A stretch of DNA of 64,000 nt from Clostridium sp. (GCA_023664385.1 JAMPFU010000003.1:16538-80537), one strand, 5' to 3'; shown: positions 36,329 to 45,937, numbered from the stretch's first letter. Program-made: numbers and translations. The notes: generated by a model from the letters alone, not told the origin.

Positions 36329-37510
36329 ATGTCTATTCGTGAAAGAATGTCCGGAAACGAAGCCGTGGCATATGCCATTAAGCAGATTAATCCTGATGTC
36401 ATGCCTGCATTTCCAATAACCCCTTCAACGGAAATACCACAGATGGTTTCAACCTTTATCGCAAACGGGGAAATTGACACGGAGTTTATTCCCGTGGAGT
36501 CCGAGCACAGCTCAATGAGTGCAACAATGGGTGCAAATGCAGCAGGCGCACGTGCCCTTACTGCTACTTCCTCATGTGGTCTTGCATACATGTGGGAGCT
36601 TTTATATGTTGCGGCGTCAGACAGGCTTCCTGTTGTGCTGGCACTTGTGAACAGAGCCCTTACGGGGCCAATCAACATAAACTGCGACCACTCGGACAGC
36701 ATGGGTGCAAGAGATGCAGGCTGGATACAGATTTATGCTGAAAACAATCAGGAGGCATACGATAATTTTATACAAACCTTCAGAATTGCTGAGCATCCTG
36801 ACGTAAGGCTTCCCCTTATGGCATGCCAGGACGGCTTTATCACAAGCCACGCAGTTGAAAATATAGAGCTTATCGAGGACGATAAGGTAAAGGCATTTGC
36901 AGGCGAATATCACCCTGAAAATTATCTTCTTAATCCTGATATGCCTATGGCAGTCGGTCCTTATGCAAACTCTCCATTTTATATGGAAACAAAAATGAAT
37001 CAGCGTCTTGCAATGGAAAATGCCAAGAAGGTCATACTTGAAATTGCAGAGGAGTTTGAAAAAATATCAGGCAGAAAATACGGTTTCTTTGAGGAATACA
37101 AGCTTGAGGATGCCGACTATGCAATCGTGATTATCGGCTCAGCAGCAGGTACCACAAAGGATGCAATCGACGAGCTTAGAGAACAGGGCATAAAGGCAGG
37201 GCTTCTGAAAATAAGAGTATTCCGTCCATTTCCGGGCGAGGAAATGGCAAAGGTGCTTTCACATGTAAAAGCCATCGCCATTATGGACAGGGCAGAAAGC
37301 TTTTCGGCATGTGGCGGTCCTATTGGCTCAGAGCTTAAGGCTGCACTGTTTGATTTTAAGTTTTCAGGCATTGCCGTCAATTACTTCTACGGCATAGGCG
37401 GACGTGATTACACAGTTGCAGAAGCAAAGGCTGTATATTCCGACCTGATTGCCTACACGGACGGCAGCAGGCCTGTCGAAAATTACAAATATATTGGTCT
37501 TAGAAAGTAA
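36329..37510 (+). CDS. porA: 2-oxoacid:ferredoxin oxidoreductase alpha subunit
   Basis: A 393-aa subunit: SGNEAVAYAIKQINPDV and AFPITPSTEI at the N-terminus, VESEHSSMSATMGANAAGAR in the pyrimidine-binding fold, and a C-terminal domain (IIGSAAGTTKDAIDELREQG). Together with the beta subunit it forms the thiamine diphosphate site. Length is normal. Confidence 0.93.
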   Translation: MSIRERMSGNEAVAYAIKQINPDVMPAFPITPSTEIPQMVSTFIANGEIDTEFIPVESEHSSMSATMGANAAGARALTATSSCGLAYMWELLYVAASDRLPVVLALVNRALTGPININCDHSDSMGARDAGWIQIYAENNQEAYDNFIQTFRIAEHPDVRLPLMACQDGFITSHAVENIELIEDDKVKAFAGEYHPENYLLNPDMPMAVGPYANSPFYMETKMNQRLAMENAKKVILEIAEEFEKISGRKYGFFEEYKLEDADYAIVIIGSAAGTTKDAIDELREQGIKAGLLKIRVFRPFPGEEMAKVLSHVKAIAIMDRAESFSACGGPIGSELKAALFDFKFSGIAVNYFYGIGGRDYTVAEAKAVYSDLIAYTDGSRPVENYKYIGLRK

Positions 37511-37525
37511 ACGGAGGAAAACGAG

Positions 37526-38458
37526 ATGGCATTTAATTTTAAAGAAGTTATGAATAAACCGGAACGTCTCGCTCCGGGACATAGAATGTGTGCAGGCTGC
37601 GGCGCCACAATTGCAGTAAGAACAGTTCTTCGTGCGCTTAAGCCTGAGGACAAGGCTGTAATCGGAAACGCAACGGGATGTCTTGAGGTATCTTCCTTTA
37701 TGTACCCTTATACAGCATGGGAGGACAGCTATATACACAATACCTTTGAAAATGCAGGCGCTACACTCTCAGGTGTTGAGACTGCATATCATGCCTTGAA
37801 GAAAAGAGGCAGGTTATCCGAAAATTATAAATTCATCACCTTTGGCGGCGACGGTGGAACCTACGATATTGGTTTTCAGTCACTTTCAGGGGCAATGGAA
37901 AGAAATCACGATTTAGTCTATGTATGCTATGACAATGGCGCATACATGAATACGGGCATACAGCGTTCCTCTGCCACTCCTATGTATGCAGACACGACAA
38001 CTACGCCTGTAGGCTCGCACTCCAATGGTAAAATGCAGAACCGCAAGGATCTTGCGGCAATCATTGCAAGCCATGACGTTCCTTATGTTGCGCAGTCAAC
38101 GCTTATCGGAACAATGAAGGATTTATATGAAAAGGCAGAAAAGGCTATCTATACGCCAGGTGCAGCCTTCTTAAATGTTATGGCTCCTTGTCCTAGGGGT
38201 TGGAGATACGACGCTGCCGATATTATGAAGATCTGCAAGCTTGCAGTAGAAACCTGCTATTGGCCGCTTTTTGAGGTTGTTGAAGGCAAATGGATATTAA
38301 GCTATGAGCCAAAGAAGAAGCTTCCGATTGAGGACTTCCTCAAATCACAGGGCCGCTTCAAGCACCTTTTCAAGCCTGAAAATGAGCAGCTTCTCGTTCA
38401 ATATCAGGAGGAGGTCGACCGCCGCTGGGAGGATCTTTTATTTAAGTGCTCACGATAA
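37526..38458 (+). CDS. porB: 2-oxoacid:ferredoxin oxidoreductase beta subunit
   Basis: A 310-aa subunit carrying the thiamine diphosphate motif GDGGTYDIG and, downstream, the bound-metal segment CYDNGAYMNTG; cysteines in MCAGCGAT and further on coordinate the 4Fe-4S cluster. It ends the operon, followed by a strong terminator. Confidence 0.93.
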   Translation: MAFNFKEVMNKPERLAPGHRMCAGCGATIAVRTVLRALKPEDKAVIGNATGCLEVSSFMYPYTAWEDSYIHNTFENAGATLSGVETAYHALKKRGRLSENYKFITFGGDGGTYDIGFQSLSGAMERNHDLVYVCYDNGAYMNTGIQRSSATPMYADTTTTPVGSHSNGKMQNRKDLAAIIASHDVPYVAQSTLIGTMKDLYEKAEKAIYTPGAAFLNVMAPCPRGWRYDAADIMKICKLAVETCYWPLFEVVEGKWILSYEPKKKLPIEDFLKSQGRFKHLFKPENEQLLVQYQEEVDRRWEDLLFKCSR

Positions 38459-38460
38459 AC

Positions 38461-38490
38461 AATAAAGGGGCTGTCACAGCCCCTTTATTT
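38461..38490. terminator. Bidirectional terminator between porB and yqeG
   Basis: AATAAAGGGGCTG and CAGCCCCTTTATTT form a near-perfect hairpin with a 3-base loop. It ends the por operon on the plus strand and also overlaps the stop codon of yqeG on the minus strand. Confidence 0.9.
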
Positions 38491-38997
38491 TCTACTTTTG
38501 ATTTTGTGCTTTCTTAAATAAAAGAACAGCACCAGCTTTTCAGGGATACGCTTTAATATGATTTGTATTTCCTCATGCTTTGCTATGGGCTTTACCAAAA
38601 TACTGTGAAGCCTTGCATTATTTGCGCCCCATATATCAGTAAATAACTGGTCGCCCACAAACAGGGTGTTTCCTTCATCCGTCCCCATTTTTTCCATTGC
38701 CTCACGGTAGCCTGACGGAAGCGGCTTACCCGCCTTATAAATGTAATATGCCCCAAGTTCCTTGTTGAATTTGGCAACACGCTGCTCATCATTATTAGAC
38801 AAAAAGCATACGGAATATCCAAGCTTCATCAGCTTCCGTATCAGCTTTTCCGCCCGCTCGTCCAAAGGCGCATCATGCTCCACAAGCGTATTATCAATAT
38901 CAAATATAACTGCCCGATAACCTTTCCTGTAATACTTGCCAAAGTCAATGGAGTAGGTCGAGTCGTAGTATTCTGTCGGATAAAAAATTTTAAACAT
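38485..38997 (-). CDS. YqeG family HAD IIIA phosphatase
   Basis: A 170-aa HAD enzyme with the nucleophile motif DIDNTLVEHD (motif I), SNN (motif II), and KPLPSGYREA with GDQLFTDIWGANNA (motifs III and IV). It matches YqeG of Firmicutes, a small phosphatase of uncertain substrate. Its stop overlaps the shared terminator. Confidence 0.88.
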   Translation of the reverse strand: MFKIFYPTEYYDSTYSIDFGKYYRKGYRAVIFDIDNTLVEHDAPLDERAEKLIRKLMKLGYSVCFLSNNDEQRVAKFNKELGAYYIYKAGKPLPSGYREAMEKMGTDEGNTLFVGDQLFTDIWGANNARLHSILVKPIAKHEEIQIILKRIPEKLVLFFYLRKHKIKSRK

Positions 38998-39228
38998 ATA
39001 GCATACCTCGTTTTATCTAATTTATATCAATGCATTCTAAAATATAGCTTTAAGCTATAGCTCCAATGAGTCTGCATTTAACAGAAAATCATATACATTT
39101 ATTATCAATATTCCCTCCTCACTATAAAATGGTCTTGGTGTATTTGAGGTAATCACATTTTTCAAGCTCTAAAAGATATTTCGGTTATTTTTTGCCTTTT
39201 TTTCTTTTAGCAAGTCCATAATCAGGGT

Positions 39229-41061
39229 TTACTGTGGATGAAAAAAATTGTATATGGTTTTTGCCACGCTTTCAGGTATTCCCGAAAGCTCCGACAATTC
39301 GTCCACGGATGCATGCTTTATATTTTCCACGCTTTGAAAATGCTTCATTAAAAGCTTTCTCCTTGCGGCGCCAACTCCCGGTATGTCGTCCAGTATAGAT
39401 TTTACCTGATTGGCATTCCTAAGCTGTCTGTGGTACTCAATTGCAAAGCGGTGTGCCTCGTCCTGAAGTGCTGTAACCATGTGCATTGCCTCGCTGCCCC
39501 TCTTGAATTCCACTTCCCTGTTATTATAGTAAAGCGCCCTCGTTCTATGGTTGTCGTCCTTAACCATTCCACAAACAGGTATGGAGAGTCCCAGACTGTC
39601 AAGCACCATAAGCGCCACATTTACCTGTCCCTTTCCACCGTCCATCATAATGACGTCAGGAAGCACATCAAGCTTTTCATCAGTAAATCTCCTGCTAAGT
39701 ACCTCCTTCATAGAAGCGTAATCGTCAGGTCCCGTAACGGTTCTAAGCCTGAATTTCCTATAACCGTTCCGTTTTGGCTTTCCCTTTTCAAATACTACCA
39801 TAGAGGCAACGGAGAGCGTTCCCGAAATATTTGATATATCAAAAGCCTCCATCCTGTCAGCGGTCGGTATTCCAAGTGCCTCCGCAATCTCCCTTGCCGC
39901 TCCTGCTGTCCGTTTTTCTTGTCTTTTTATGCGCTCCATGTCCTGCTTCAAAACAAGGGCTGCATTGTCCCGCGCCAGCGATACCATTTTGCTTTTATCA
40001 CCCTTTTGGGGAACGCTTATCCTTACACGGCTTCCTTTTCTTTTCGCAAGATATTCCTCTATAACCTCGCAATCATCAACGGCAGCCTGTACAACAATTT
40101 CCTTTGGGAGATAGGGCGTACCTGTATAAAACTGTTTTATAAATGTTCCAAGTATCTCGCCTGCCGCATCCTCGGCAGTTCCATTCATATGATGGTTTTC
40201 CCTACCTAAAAGCTTGCCGTCACGGACAAAAAAGATTGTGACAACAACATCATTTTCATTTGCGGCATAGGCGATAATATCCCTGTCGTCATTTCCAAGA
40301 GACTCAACCTTCTGCTTATCTGCGATACACCGTATGCTTTCAAGCAAATCACGGCATTCAGCAGCCTTTTCAAATTCAAGCTCCTCGGAATATTTCTTCA
40401 TGTCAGCATTGATTTTGCTTACGATGTCCTTATGATTGCCATTTAAAAATGCAATTGCCTCATCTACTTTTTCCCGGTATTTTTCTGCCGATACATACGC
40501 ATTACAGGGCGCCATGCACTGTCCAATCTGATAATAAAGACATGGTCTGTCCTTCCCTGTCTCCTGCGGCAGTCTTTTATTGCAGGTTCTAAGCTTAAAA
40601 AGCTTATTTAAAAGCTCTATTGTATCTTTTACAGCTTTGCCGTTTGTATACGGTCCGAAATACTTTGACTTGTCCCTTTTCATTGTGTGGCTGTACAAAA
40701 GTCTCGGATACTCCTCCTCAAGCGTAACCCGTATATATGGATAGCCCTTGTCATCCGTCATCATTGTATTATATTTTGGTCTGTGTTCCTTTATCAGGTT
40801 GCATTCCAGTATGAGTGCCTCCATCTCCGAGGAGGTTACAATATATTCAAAATAGTTAATCTGCTCAACCATCTTCACTATTTTAGGTGAATTGTTGTGT
40901 CCATGACCTGTTCGGAAATACTGTCTTACCCTGTTGTGCAGATTGATTGCCTTGCCGACATATAAAATATTATCCGATTTACCATGCATGATATAGACCC
41001 CCGGAGAATTGGGGAGCTTCTTTAATTCCGCTTCAATATCAAAGTTTAATTTTTCTTCCAT
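39229..41061 (-). CDS. uvrC: Excinuclease ABC subunit C
   Basis: About 610 aa; makes both incisions in nucleotide excision repair with UvrAB. Domains in order: GIY-YIG nuclease (GVYIMHG, then ILYVGKAINLHNRVRQYF), a cysteine cluster (CPCLYYQIGQCMAPC-like), the UVR motif (MKKYSEELEFEKAAECRDLL), the RNase H-like endonuclease (AFDISNISG, DVIMMDGGKGQVN) and C-terminal helix-hairpin-helix (LDDIPGVGAARRKLL). The start at 41061 follows GGAGGCAGGC. Confidence 0.95.
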   Translation of the reverse strand: MEEKLNFDIEAELKKLPNSPGVYIMHGKSDNILYVGKAINLHNRVRQYFRTGHGHNNSPKIVKMVEQINYFEYIVTSSEMEALILECNLIKEHRPKYNTMMTDDKGYPYIRVTLEEEYPRLLYSHTMKRDKSKYFGPYTNGKAVKDTIELLNKLFKLRTCNKRLPQETGKDRPCLYYQIGQCMAPCNAYVSAEKYREKVDEAIAFLNGNHKDIVSKINADMKKYSEELEFEKAAECRDLLESIRCIADKQKVESLGNDDRDIIAYAANENDVVVTIFFVRDGKLLGRENHHMNGTAEDAAGEILGTFIKQFYTGTPYLPKEIVVQAAVDDCEVIEEYLAKRKGSRVRISVPQKGDKSKMVSLARDNAALVLKQDMERIKRQEKRTAGAAREIAEALGIPTADRMEAFDISNISGTLSVASMVVFEKGKPKRNGYRKFRLRTVTGPDDYASMKEVLSRRFTDEKLDVLPDVIMMDGGKGQVNVALMVLDSLGLSIPVCGMVKDDNHRTRALYYNNREVEFKRGSEAMHMVTALQDEAHRFAIEYHRQLRNANQVKSILDDIPGVGAARRKLLMKHFQSVENIKHASVDELSELSGIPESVAKTIYNFFHPQ

Positions 41062-41091
41062 GCCTGCCTCCACAACCTACAAAGCCTTAAA

Positions 41092-41181
41092 TAGGTAATT
41101 GCGAAACTAACATTTTATTAATATACGTTGTCGAAAATATACAACTTACGTTATTATAAAGCTAAGTTTCGCAATTGCCTA
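41092..41181. repeat. 90-bp inverted-repeat element upstream of uvrC
   Basis: Arms TAGGTAATTGCGAAACT (41092-41108) and its near-perfect complement (41165-41181, one mismatch) flank a 56-bp AT-rich core with an inner ACGTTGT/ACAACTTACGT arrangement. It lies 30 bp from the uvrC start. It resembles a MITE but no second copy is visible in this window. Confidence 0.6.
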
Positions 41182-41185
41182 AGCT

Positions 41186-41224
41186 TTGAAGAAAGAAAGG
41201 AGGTATCCCTATTAGAATACCTCC
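41186..41224 (-). terminator. Terminator of the 693-aa gene
   Basis: Minus-strand GGAGGTAT pairs with ATACCTCC, followed by TTTCTTTCTTC. Its U-tract abuts the inverted-repeat element at 41092-41181. Confidence 0.75.
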
Positions 41225-41253
41225 AATTATAATAAAGGTTTTTTTGTGTCTGT

Positions 41254-43335
41254 TTAAAGAAGATCAACTCTAAGCTTCTTAATAACCTGAAGTGTCTTTG
41301 TCCTAAGCTCCTCTGCCTCATACAGGGAAAGCATCGTGCTCTTGTCAAGCTTTGCATCTACTATAACCTCAAGCCAATCATTGATGTATGATTTTACATA
41401 TTGAACATTCTCGTCTGACTTATCTTTCAGTGCGACAATAATGTTTTCTATGCTCTCAATAATGGAAGGCGAAGCTATCGTGTTCGATACAGGTGCTTGG
41501 CTTCCCTCGTCAGAAAGCTCTATAACCTTACCGGTCTTAGTGATAATAACCTTTTTGTTCGGCGTAGCTTCCGGCTTAGATGAGGATGCCTTTTTATCCA
41601 AAAGCTTTTCAGCAACCTTGATAAGACATGCCACGCTGTAGGTACACTCCTCAGGTGTTTGCTTTGCATTGCCCTTTCCCTCATGCTGGAACCAAAGCCA
41701 TTCGGACTTGAGAAGCATCTCCTCAATCTTAGCATCTGATAACAATCTCTTAAGGTCGGCATCCATGGCAGGTGAGGAGCTCTTTCCAAAAAGCTTTCCA
41801 CCTGACTGCGCCTCTGTCCTCTTATACTTTGCTGGAACCTGAATTTCAGCATAGGTCTTAATCAGATACTTCTCAGCCTTCTTAGGATCGTAGTCGCTGT
41901 TTATGATGTTTACCCTGCCGCTGTTAAGTCCATTTACAATCATGTCCTCAGCAGCCATAAATACAAGAGCTTTCTGCCTGTCATCAATCAGCTTCTTTAT
42001 CTCATAATTTGTCTTTGACTTCTCAAGGATTGAATTTTTCCGGACCTTAAATGCCTTAATCTTCTCCTTAACGCTGAAGAAAAGCTTAAGCATTGTAGGA
42101 TTTGCATTTACATAATTTCCAATCCATGTAAGCTCAACATACTGATGCTCAATTTTATTTGAAATTTCGTATACGTTATATCCATCAAATATTACGTTGA
42201 GGGTTGTATACAAAAGCTCAAGTATCTCGTACTTTTCCTCCCATGAGCGGCTTGACAAATCCTGATTTACAAGCTCCTTAATGCCGCACTCATAAAATAC
42301 AAGGTTATACTCATAAAGTCCCTCAAATATATTAGCCTTATCACGAAGCGCTGCTCCTGCACCGAGTATCTGAAGATTTTTCTTCATGTCAGGCTCATTT
42401 TCTATGTACTGATATACCTTCTTGACAAAGCTTGAAACCTCACCGATAAGCGTATCGATACGCTTGTTGTAAATCTCCTGCTTTGAAATGGCATTGATAA
42501 CGCTTCTGCTTAAAACACTAGTATTCTGCGGTGAATTTGTATTTCTGATAAGCTCCTTAAAGCTCTCATAAACTGCCATGTTGTCAATCGGAATGTACTC
42601 TGCATTAAGACCATAAAACTCAAAAGCCTTATTGAAATCCTTATTGCTTATGTATGTATTGAATAATCCGATGCTGAACTGTATCTTGTAGTCATTGCCA
42701 ACGTGCGGGTCCTCAACAACATAGTCAAACAGTACCTCAAGATTATTCATATATGCATCGGCATTCGGACCCTCGGCAGGTATGCCCATATCCATGATGA
42801 CGTTTATCAAATCGAGATAACCCATCATTGCCTTGTCATAGTTTTTAGGTCTGTCGTCATCCTCCAATATCTGATAGCTTACATTAATAAGAAGTGGTGC
42901 GATTCTGTCTCCGATAAGCTTCATAGCGTCTGAAAAGCGCTCTCTCTGATACAAATATATCAACCATATACTGTATCTGTATAATCCGGAGGTGCTGATA
43001 GGCGCATCAACGTCCGACGGGTCAATATCACCATACACAAATCTAAAAAGAGGCTCAATCCACTCCTCTATCTCATATCTGCCCGTTGCTTTGATGTTCT
43101 CGTCAACAAACTCTCCAAGCTCGTATAGCTTGCTGCACTGTGCCTTAACATCCTCGTCTACCATCATGTTTGCCAAGTCAAAGTTACTGTCCTTTAAATA
43201 GTCAATTACCAATGCATAAAAGCCATCCTCAACCTGCTCATTCAAAAATCTTATGAGCAAGCCCTTGTTATTAGATGCTGCAATTGATAAAACATTGTTA
43301 TCTGACCCAGATGTAATGTTTGCCGGTAAAGCCAT
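41254..43335 (-). CDS. Hypothetical 693-aa protein
   Basis: A large, mostly helical, acidic protein without signal peptide or membrane helix. Spacing of hydrophobic residues suggests helical repeats over residues 1-400, followed by a more variable region with a Ser/Pro-rich stretch near residue 620. I do not recognise a family. A near-consensus promoter precedes it and it has its own terminator, so it is a separate transcription unit. The strong ribosome site is AAGGGGGT. Confidence 0.7.
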   Translation of the reverse strand: MALPANITSGSDNNVLSIAASNNKGLLIRFLNEQVEDGFYALVIDYLKDSNFDLANMMVDEDVKAQCSKLYELGEFVDENIKATGRYEIEEWIEPLFRFVYGDIDPSDVDAPISTSGLYRYSIWLIYLYQRERFSDAMKLIGDRIAPLLINVSYQILEDDDRPKNYDKAMMGYLDLINVIMDMGIPAEGPNADAYMNNLEVLFDYVVEDPHVGNDYKIQFSIGLFNTYISNKDFNKAFEFYGLNAEYIPIDNMAVYESFKELIRNTNSPQNTSVLSRSVINAISKQEIYNKRIDTLIGEVSSFVKKVYQYIENEPDMKKNLQILGAGAALRDKANIFEGLYEYNLVFYECGIKELVNQDLSSRSWEEKYEILELLYTTLNVIFDGYNVYEISNKIEHQYVELTWIGNYVNANPTMLKLFFSVKEKIKAFKVRKNSILEKSKTNYEIKKLIDDRQKALVFMAAEDMIVNGLNSGRVNIINSDYDPKKAEKYLIKTYAEIQVPAKYKRTEAQSGGKLFGKSSSPAMDADLKRLLSDAKIEEMLLKSEWLWFQHEGKGNAKQTPEECTYSVACLIKVAEKLLDKKASSSKPEATPNKKVIITKTGKVIELSDEGSQAPVSNTIASPSIIESIENIIVALKDKSDENVQYVKSYINDWLEVIVDAKLDKSTMLSLYEAEELRTKTLQVIKKLRVDLL

Positions 43336-43379
43336 AGGTTACTTACCCCCTTATCAATTATATAATAATCTAAAATTAT

Positions 43380-43451
43380 TCTATACCAAAAGTCTGCAAG
43401 GTGTCAACAAACTTTTTGTAACTTTCACATAATCGGCATTATGCATAATGC
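43380..43451 (-). promoter_or_regulatory. Promoter of the 693-aa gene with upstream palindrome
   Basis: TTGACA (43402-43407) and TATAGA (43380-43385), 16-bp spacer. About 29 bp upstream of the -35 is the 16-bp perfect palindrome GCATTATGCATAATGC (43436-43451), a possible regulator site. Confidence 0.65.
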
Positions 43452-43487
43452 ACAATAATTTTTTCACAACTTAAAAAAATTTTTTTG

Positions 43488-45293
43488 TTAATTTTGTATA
43501 TCAAAGCCTGCCAATCTAAGAATTTCCCTTGCATTTGTAGTCATACATCTGCCCGATTTTATTTTGTAATCAAACCTTAGCTGCCCATCCTCATAATATT
43601 CCTCAAAGTGATAGTTTTCTGCCTCCTGCCCTGCTTCATTTTTCAAAGTGCAAAGCTCAAAATCATGGGTTGACACAACCGTGATACAATTGCCATCTCC
43701 AAGACTTGTAATAACATGCTTGGCACCTACGATACGGTCAGCAGAATTTGTGCCCTTAAAAATCTCATCGATAAGGCACATCATCGGAAGCTTCTGCTTT
43801 TTAAACTCTGCCATTGCCTTTATGCGCAATATTTCTGCATAAAAGGTTGATATTCCGCCTGCAATGTCATCCGTTATTCTCATGGAGGTAAACAGCTTCA
43901 TTCTGCCTGCCGAAAGCCGCTCAGCACAAACAGGCGCTCCTATATATGCCAGCACAAGATTGATTGCGATTGTTCTTAAAAATGTTGTTTTCCCGGACAT
44001 ATTAGAGCCTGTAATGATTGTGACCCCGCCCTTGAGTGATACTGAATTTGCCACTGCAGCGTCAGGCTTTATCAAGGGATGATATAGGTTTTCTCCCTTC
44101 AGATAAACATTTGCCTCATCTTCAACATGGGCATAGCTGCATTTTCTCACATTTCCAATTACAGAAAGGCTTAAAAGCATTTCAAACTCTGCAATTACAT
44201 CAAAGCAAAGGCACAATGCCTCGCCGTATCTTTTTTTCCATTTTGAGACAAGCACCGCAAGCATGTAGTCCCACAGCACAAGCCCGCTTAAAATTTGATG
44301 GACAAGGGGATTGAAGGAAAAATTATAAGCCTGGACAATCTTGCTAAGCTGTTTAAAGCCTTGGATTGCACCAGTTTCCTTTGCAACGGTTTCCTGAAGC
44401 TTTTTTAAATATTCCACTTTAAATTCCTGCTGCCCTAAAAGCTCCATCATACCCTTGTAGCCCTCCACAACATGGCTTAAATCCGAAACAGGGGACATAA
44501 CATTCTCGGTAACGGATTTTGTAATCTGCGTGAAGGCTAAATTGAAAATAAAGCCTGCAAGCGACAGTCCATAATTTACAACCCCTGCTATCCAAAGCAC
44601 TAAGAATGTAAGCTCCATCAGAGGCAGTATAATGATAAAAAACTTACACCATGACGGAAGCAGTCCTACGGATTTGTCTCCACAATGCTTCTTAATTTTT
44701 GAAATGTCCGGCTTTCGTTTTGTCTTTTCCACAATCATGCCCGCGGCCTCAAAATCCACGGCAAAATCTTTCTTTTCGCAAAGCTCGGCTATTGCACTTC
44801 CTCTTTCAGCATGTATTACCCCAAGCTCCTTTAGCTTTAAACCATCACTAAAATACTGCTTTCCAAGCTCCGTGTGACATACATTTATCATCTGATAAAG
44901 CGAGTTCGGTCCAAGCAAGTCCACATCATGGGCAACAACATCCTCTGCCGTCAAAAACTGTTCTCCGTTGTCGGCAAAGCTTCTCCAGCCCTCCCCAAAT
45001 CTTTCAACGTACCTTTCTGCCGACAGAAGGGCATTATCCACATACTCCATTTTTGCATAGACCCTGCTGTGCCTATATATAAGATAGAAAAAAAACACAA
45101 ATATAACAGCGCCTAAAATAGCTGCAATATCGTGTTTGTCACTAACGCCAATCAACACAAGGATAAGTGAAATTAAAAAGCTTGCCATTCTCATTGTTGA
45201 AATAGTGGAAATGCTCCTCTCAAGGTTAGTTTGTTCCTCCTTGAGACGAGACGCTAATCCGCTGTAATATTTATATTCCTGTTCCATCTGCAT
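43488..45293 (-). CDS. Membrane-anchored MutS-family ATPase
   Basis: About 601 aa from the ATG at 45293, chosen because GAAAGG lies upstream; an in-frame ATG at 45344 overlaps a promoter-like region. An N-terminal coiled coil and two membrane helices (MASFLISLILVLIGV, IAAILGAVIFVFFFYLIY) are followed by a second hydrophobic pair (about residues 210-255). A C-terminal MutS ATPase has Walker A GSNMSGKTTFL near residue 429, Walker B CLIDEIFKGTN and the STHDFEL switch. There are no mismatch-recognition or clamp domains. MutS-like proteins of this kind have no assigned role in repair. Confidence 0.85.
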   Translation of the reverse strand: MQMEQEYKYYSGLASRLKEEQTNLERSISTISTMRMASFLISLILVLIGVSDKHDIAAILGAVIFVFFFYLIYRHSRVYAKMEYVDNALLSAERYVERFGEGWRSFADNGEQFLTAEDVVAHDVDLLGPNSLYQMINVCHTELGKQYFSDGLKLKELGVIHAERGSAIAELCEKKDFAVDFEAAGMIVEKTKRKPDISKIKKHCGDKSVGLLPSWCKFFIIILPLMELTFLVLWIAGVVNYGLSLAGFIFNLAFTQITKSVTENVMSPVSDLSHVVEGYKGMMELLGQQEFKVEYLKKLQETVAKETGAIQGFKQLSKIVQAYNFSFNPLVHQILSGLVLWDYMLAVLVSKWKKRYGEALCLCFDVIAEFEMLLSLSVIGNVRKCSYAHVEDEANVYLKGENLYHPLIKPDAAVANSVSLKGGVTIITGSNMSGKTTFLRTIAINLVLAYIGAPVCAERLSAGRMKLFTSMRITDDIAGGISTFYAEILRIKAMAEFKKQKLPMMCLIDEIFKGTNSADRIVGAKHVITSLGDGNCITVVSTHDFELCTLKNEAGQEAENYHFEEYYEDGQLRFDYKIKSGRCMTTNAREILRLAGFDIQN

Positions 45294-45386
45294 ATAATAA
45301 TTTTGCCTTTCAAAAAATTTACGTACAGTATACCATATCGCCAATCGAAGATTGACAATGCACTATTTGCGATGTTCTTTCGCAAA

Positions 45387-45436
45387 GTATAATATGCGTT
45401 TACGCATATTATACCACAAAAAATCGGTTCCAACAA
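45387..45436 (-). promoter_or_regulatory. Promoter of the mutS-like gene with perfect palindrome
   Basis: TTGTTG (45431-45436), 17-bp spacer and TATAAT (45408-45413) form a good promoter. The -10 is in one arm of a perfect 12-bp inverted repeat (45387-45398 and 45403-45414, arm GTATAATATGCG, loop of 4), an operator candidate. It is absent from the duplicated copy at 52.3 kb. Confidence 0.7.
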
Positions 45437-45524
45437 CGTATGCGTCTTGATTTTTATATTTTAATGTATTAGAATAATACCTAGTTTACTTGCGTAAAAT
45501 ATATATGAAAAAGGAGATTTAGAC

Positions 45525-45839
45525 ATGGGAAAATTAGTAAAGGGACTTGTAAAATTTACTGTAGCTGCCGCAGCAGTAGGCGGAATCTGCTACGCATTTA
45601 AGGATCAGATTAAGGAATCTAAGGTTTATAAGGAACACAACGTGGATGAAAAGCTCAAGAAGGTCACAACTGCAATAAAGGAAAAATTCCCAAAGACAAA
45701 CGAGGAGGATATCGTTGATGAAGATGAAATATTCTTTGAGGACTCCGAGCCTGGCGAACGGGATTATGTTACATTAGAGCAGGAGGGCGAGGCTGCTTCT
45801 GAGGCGGACAGTGCCGAGACGGAAGCTGCCGAGGCATAG
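45525..45839 (+). CDS. Small membrane-anchored protein, copy 1
   Basis: A 104-aa protein: a hydrophobic stretch at residues 8-24 (VKFTVAAAAVGGICYAF), a lysine-rich stem, and a very acidic C-terminal tail. No family is recognised. It is divergent from the mutS-like gene. The ribosome site AAAGGAGA is good, and a terminator follows. A nearly identical copy is at 52365-52691. Confidence 0.75.
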   Translation: MGKLVKGLVKFTVAAAAVGGICYAFKDQIKESKVYKEHNVDEKLKKVTTAIKEKFPKTNEEDIVDEDEIFFEDSEPGERDYVTLEQEGEAASEADSAETEAAEA

Positions 45840-45874
45840 CATAAAGCTTAAATTGAAAATATTAGAATAATACA

Positions 45875-45937
45875 GAGGCTGTGTCGACAAGGATTTAAAA
45901 GGAAATAAATCCTTACTGACACAGCTTCCACTTTTTA
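45875..45937 (+). terminator. Terminator of small protein copy 1
   Basis: GAGGCTGTGTC...GACACAGCTTC stem extended by AAGGATTT/AAATCCTT, followed by CACTTTTTAATC. Confidence 0.75.

Noticed and set aside
39055-39168. Short minus-strand frame (K-N-V-I-T-S-N-T-P to N-A-D-S-L-E-L) between yqeG and uvrC
   Set aside because: It reads like a protein C-terminus with an upstream shifted piece, but 37 open codons in AT-rich DNA are not improbable and there is no start or known match. I did not list it as a gene.
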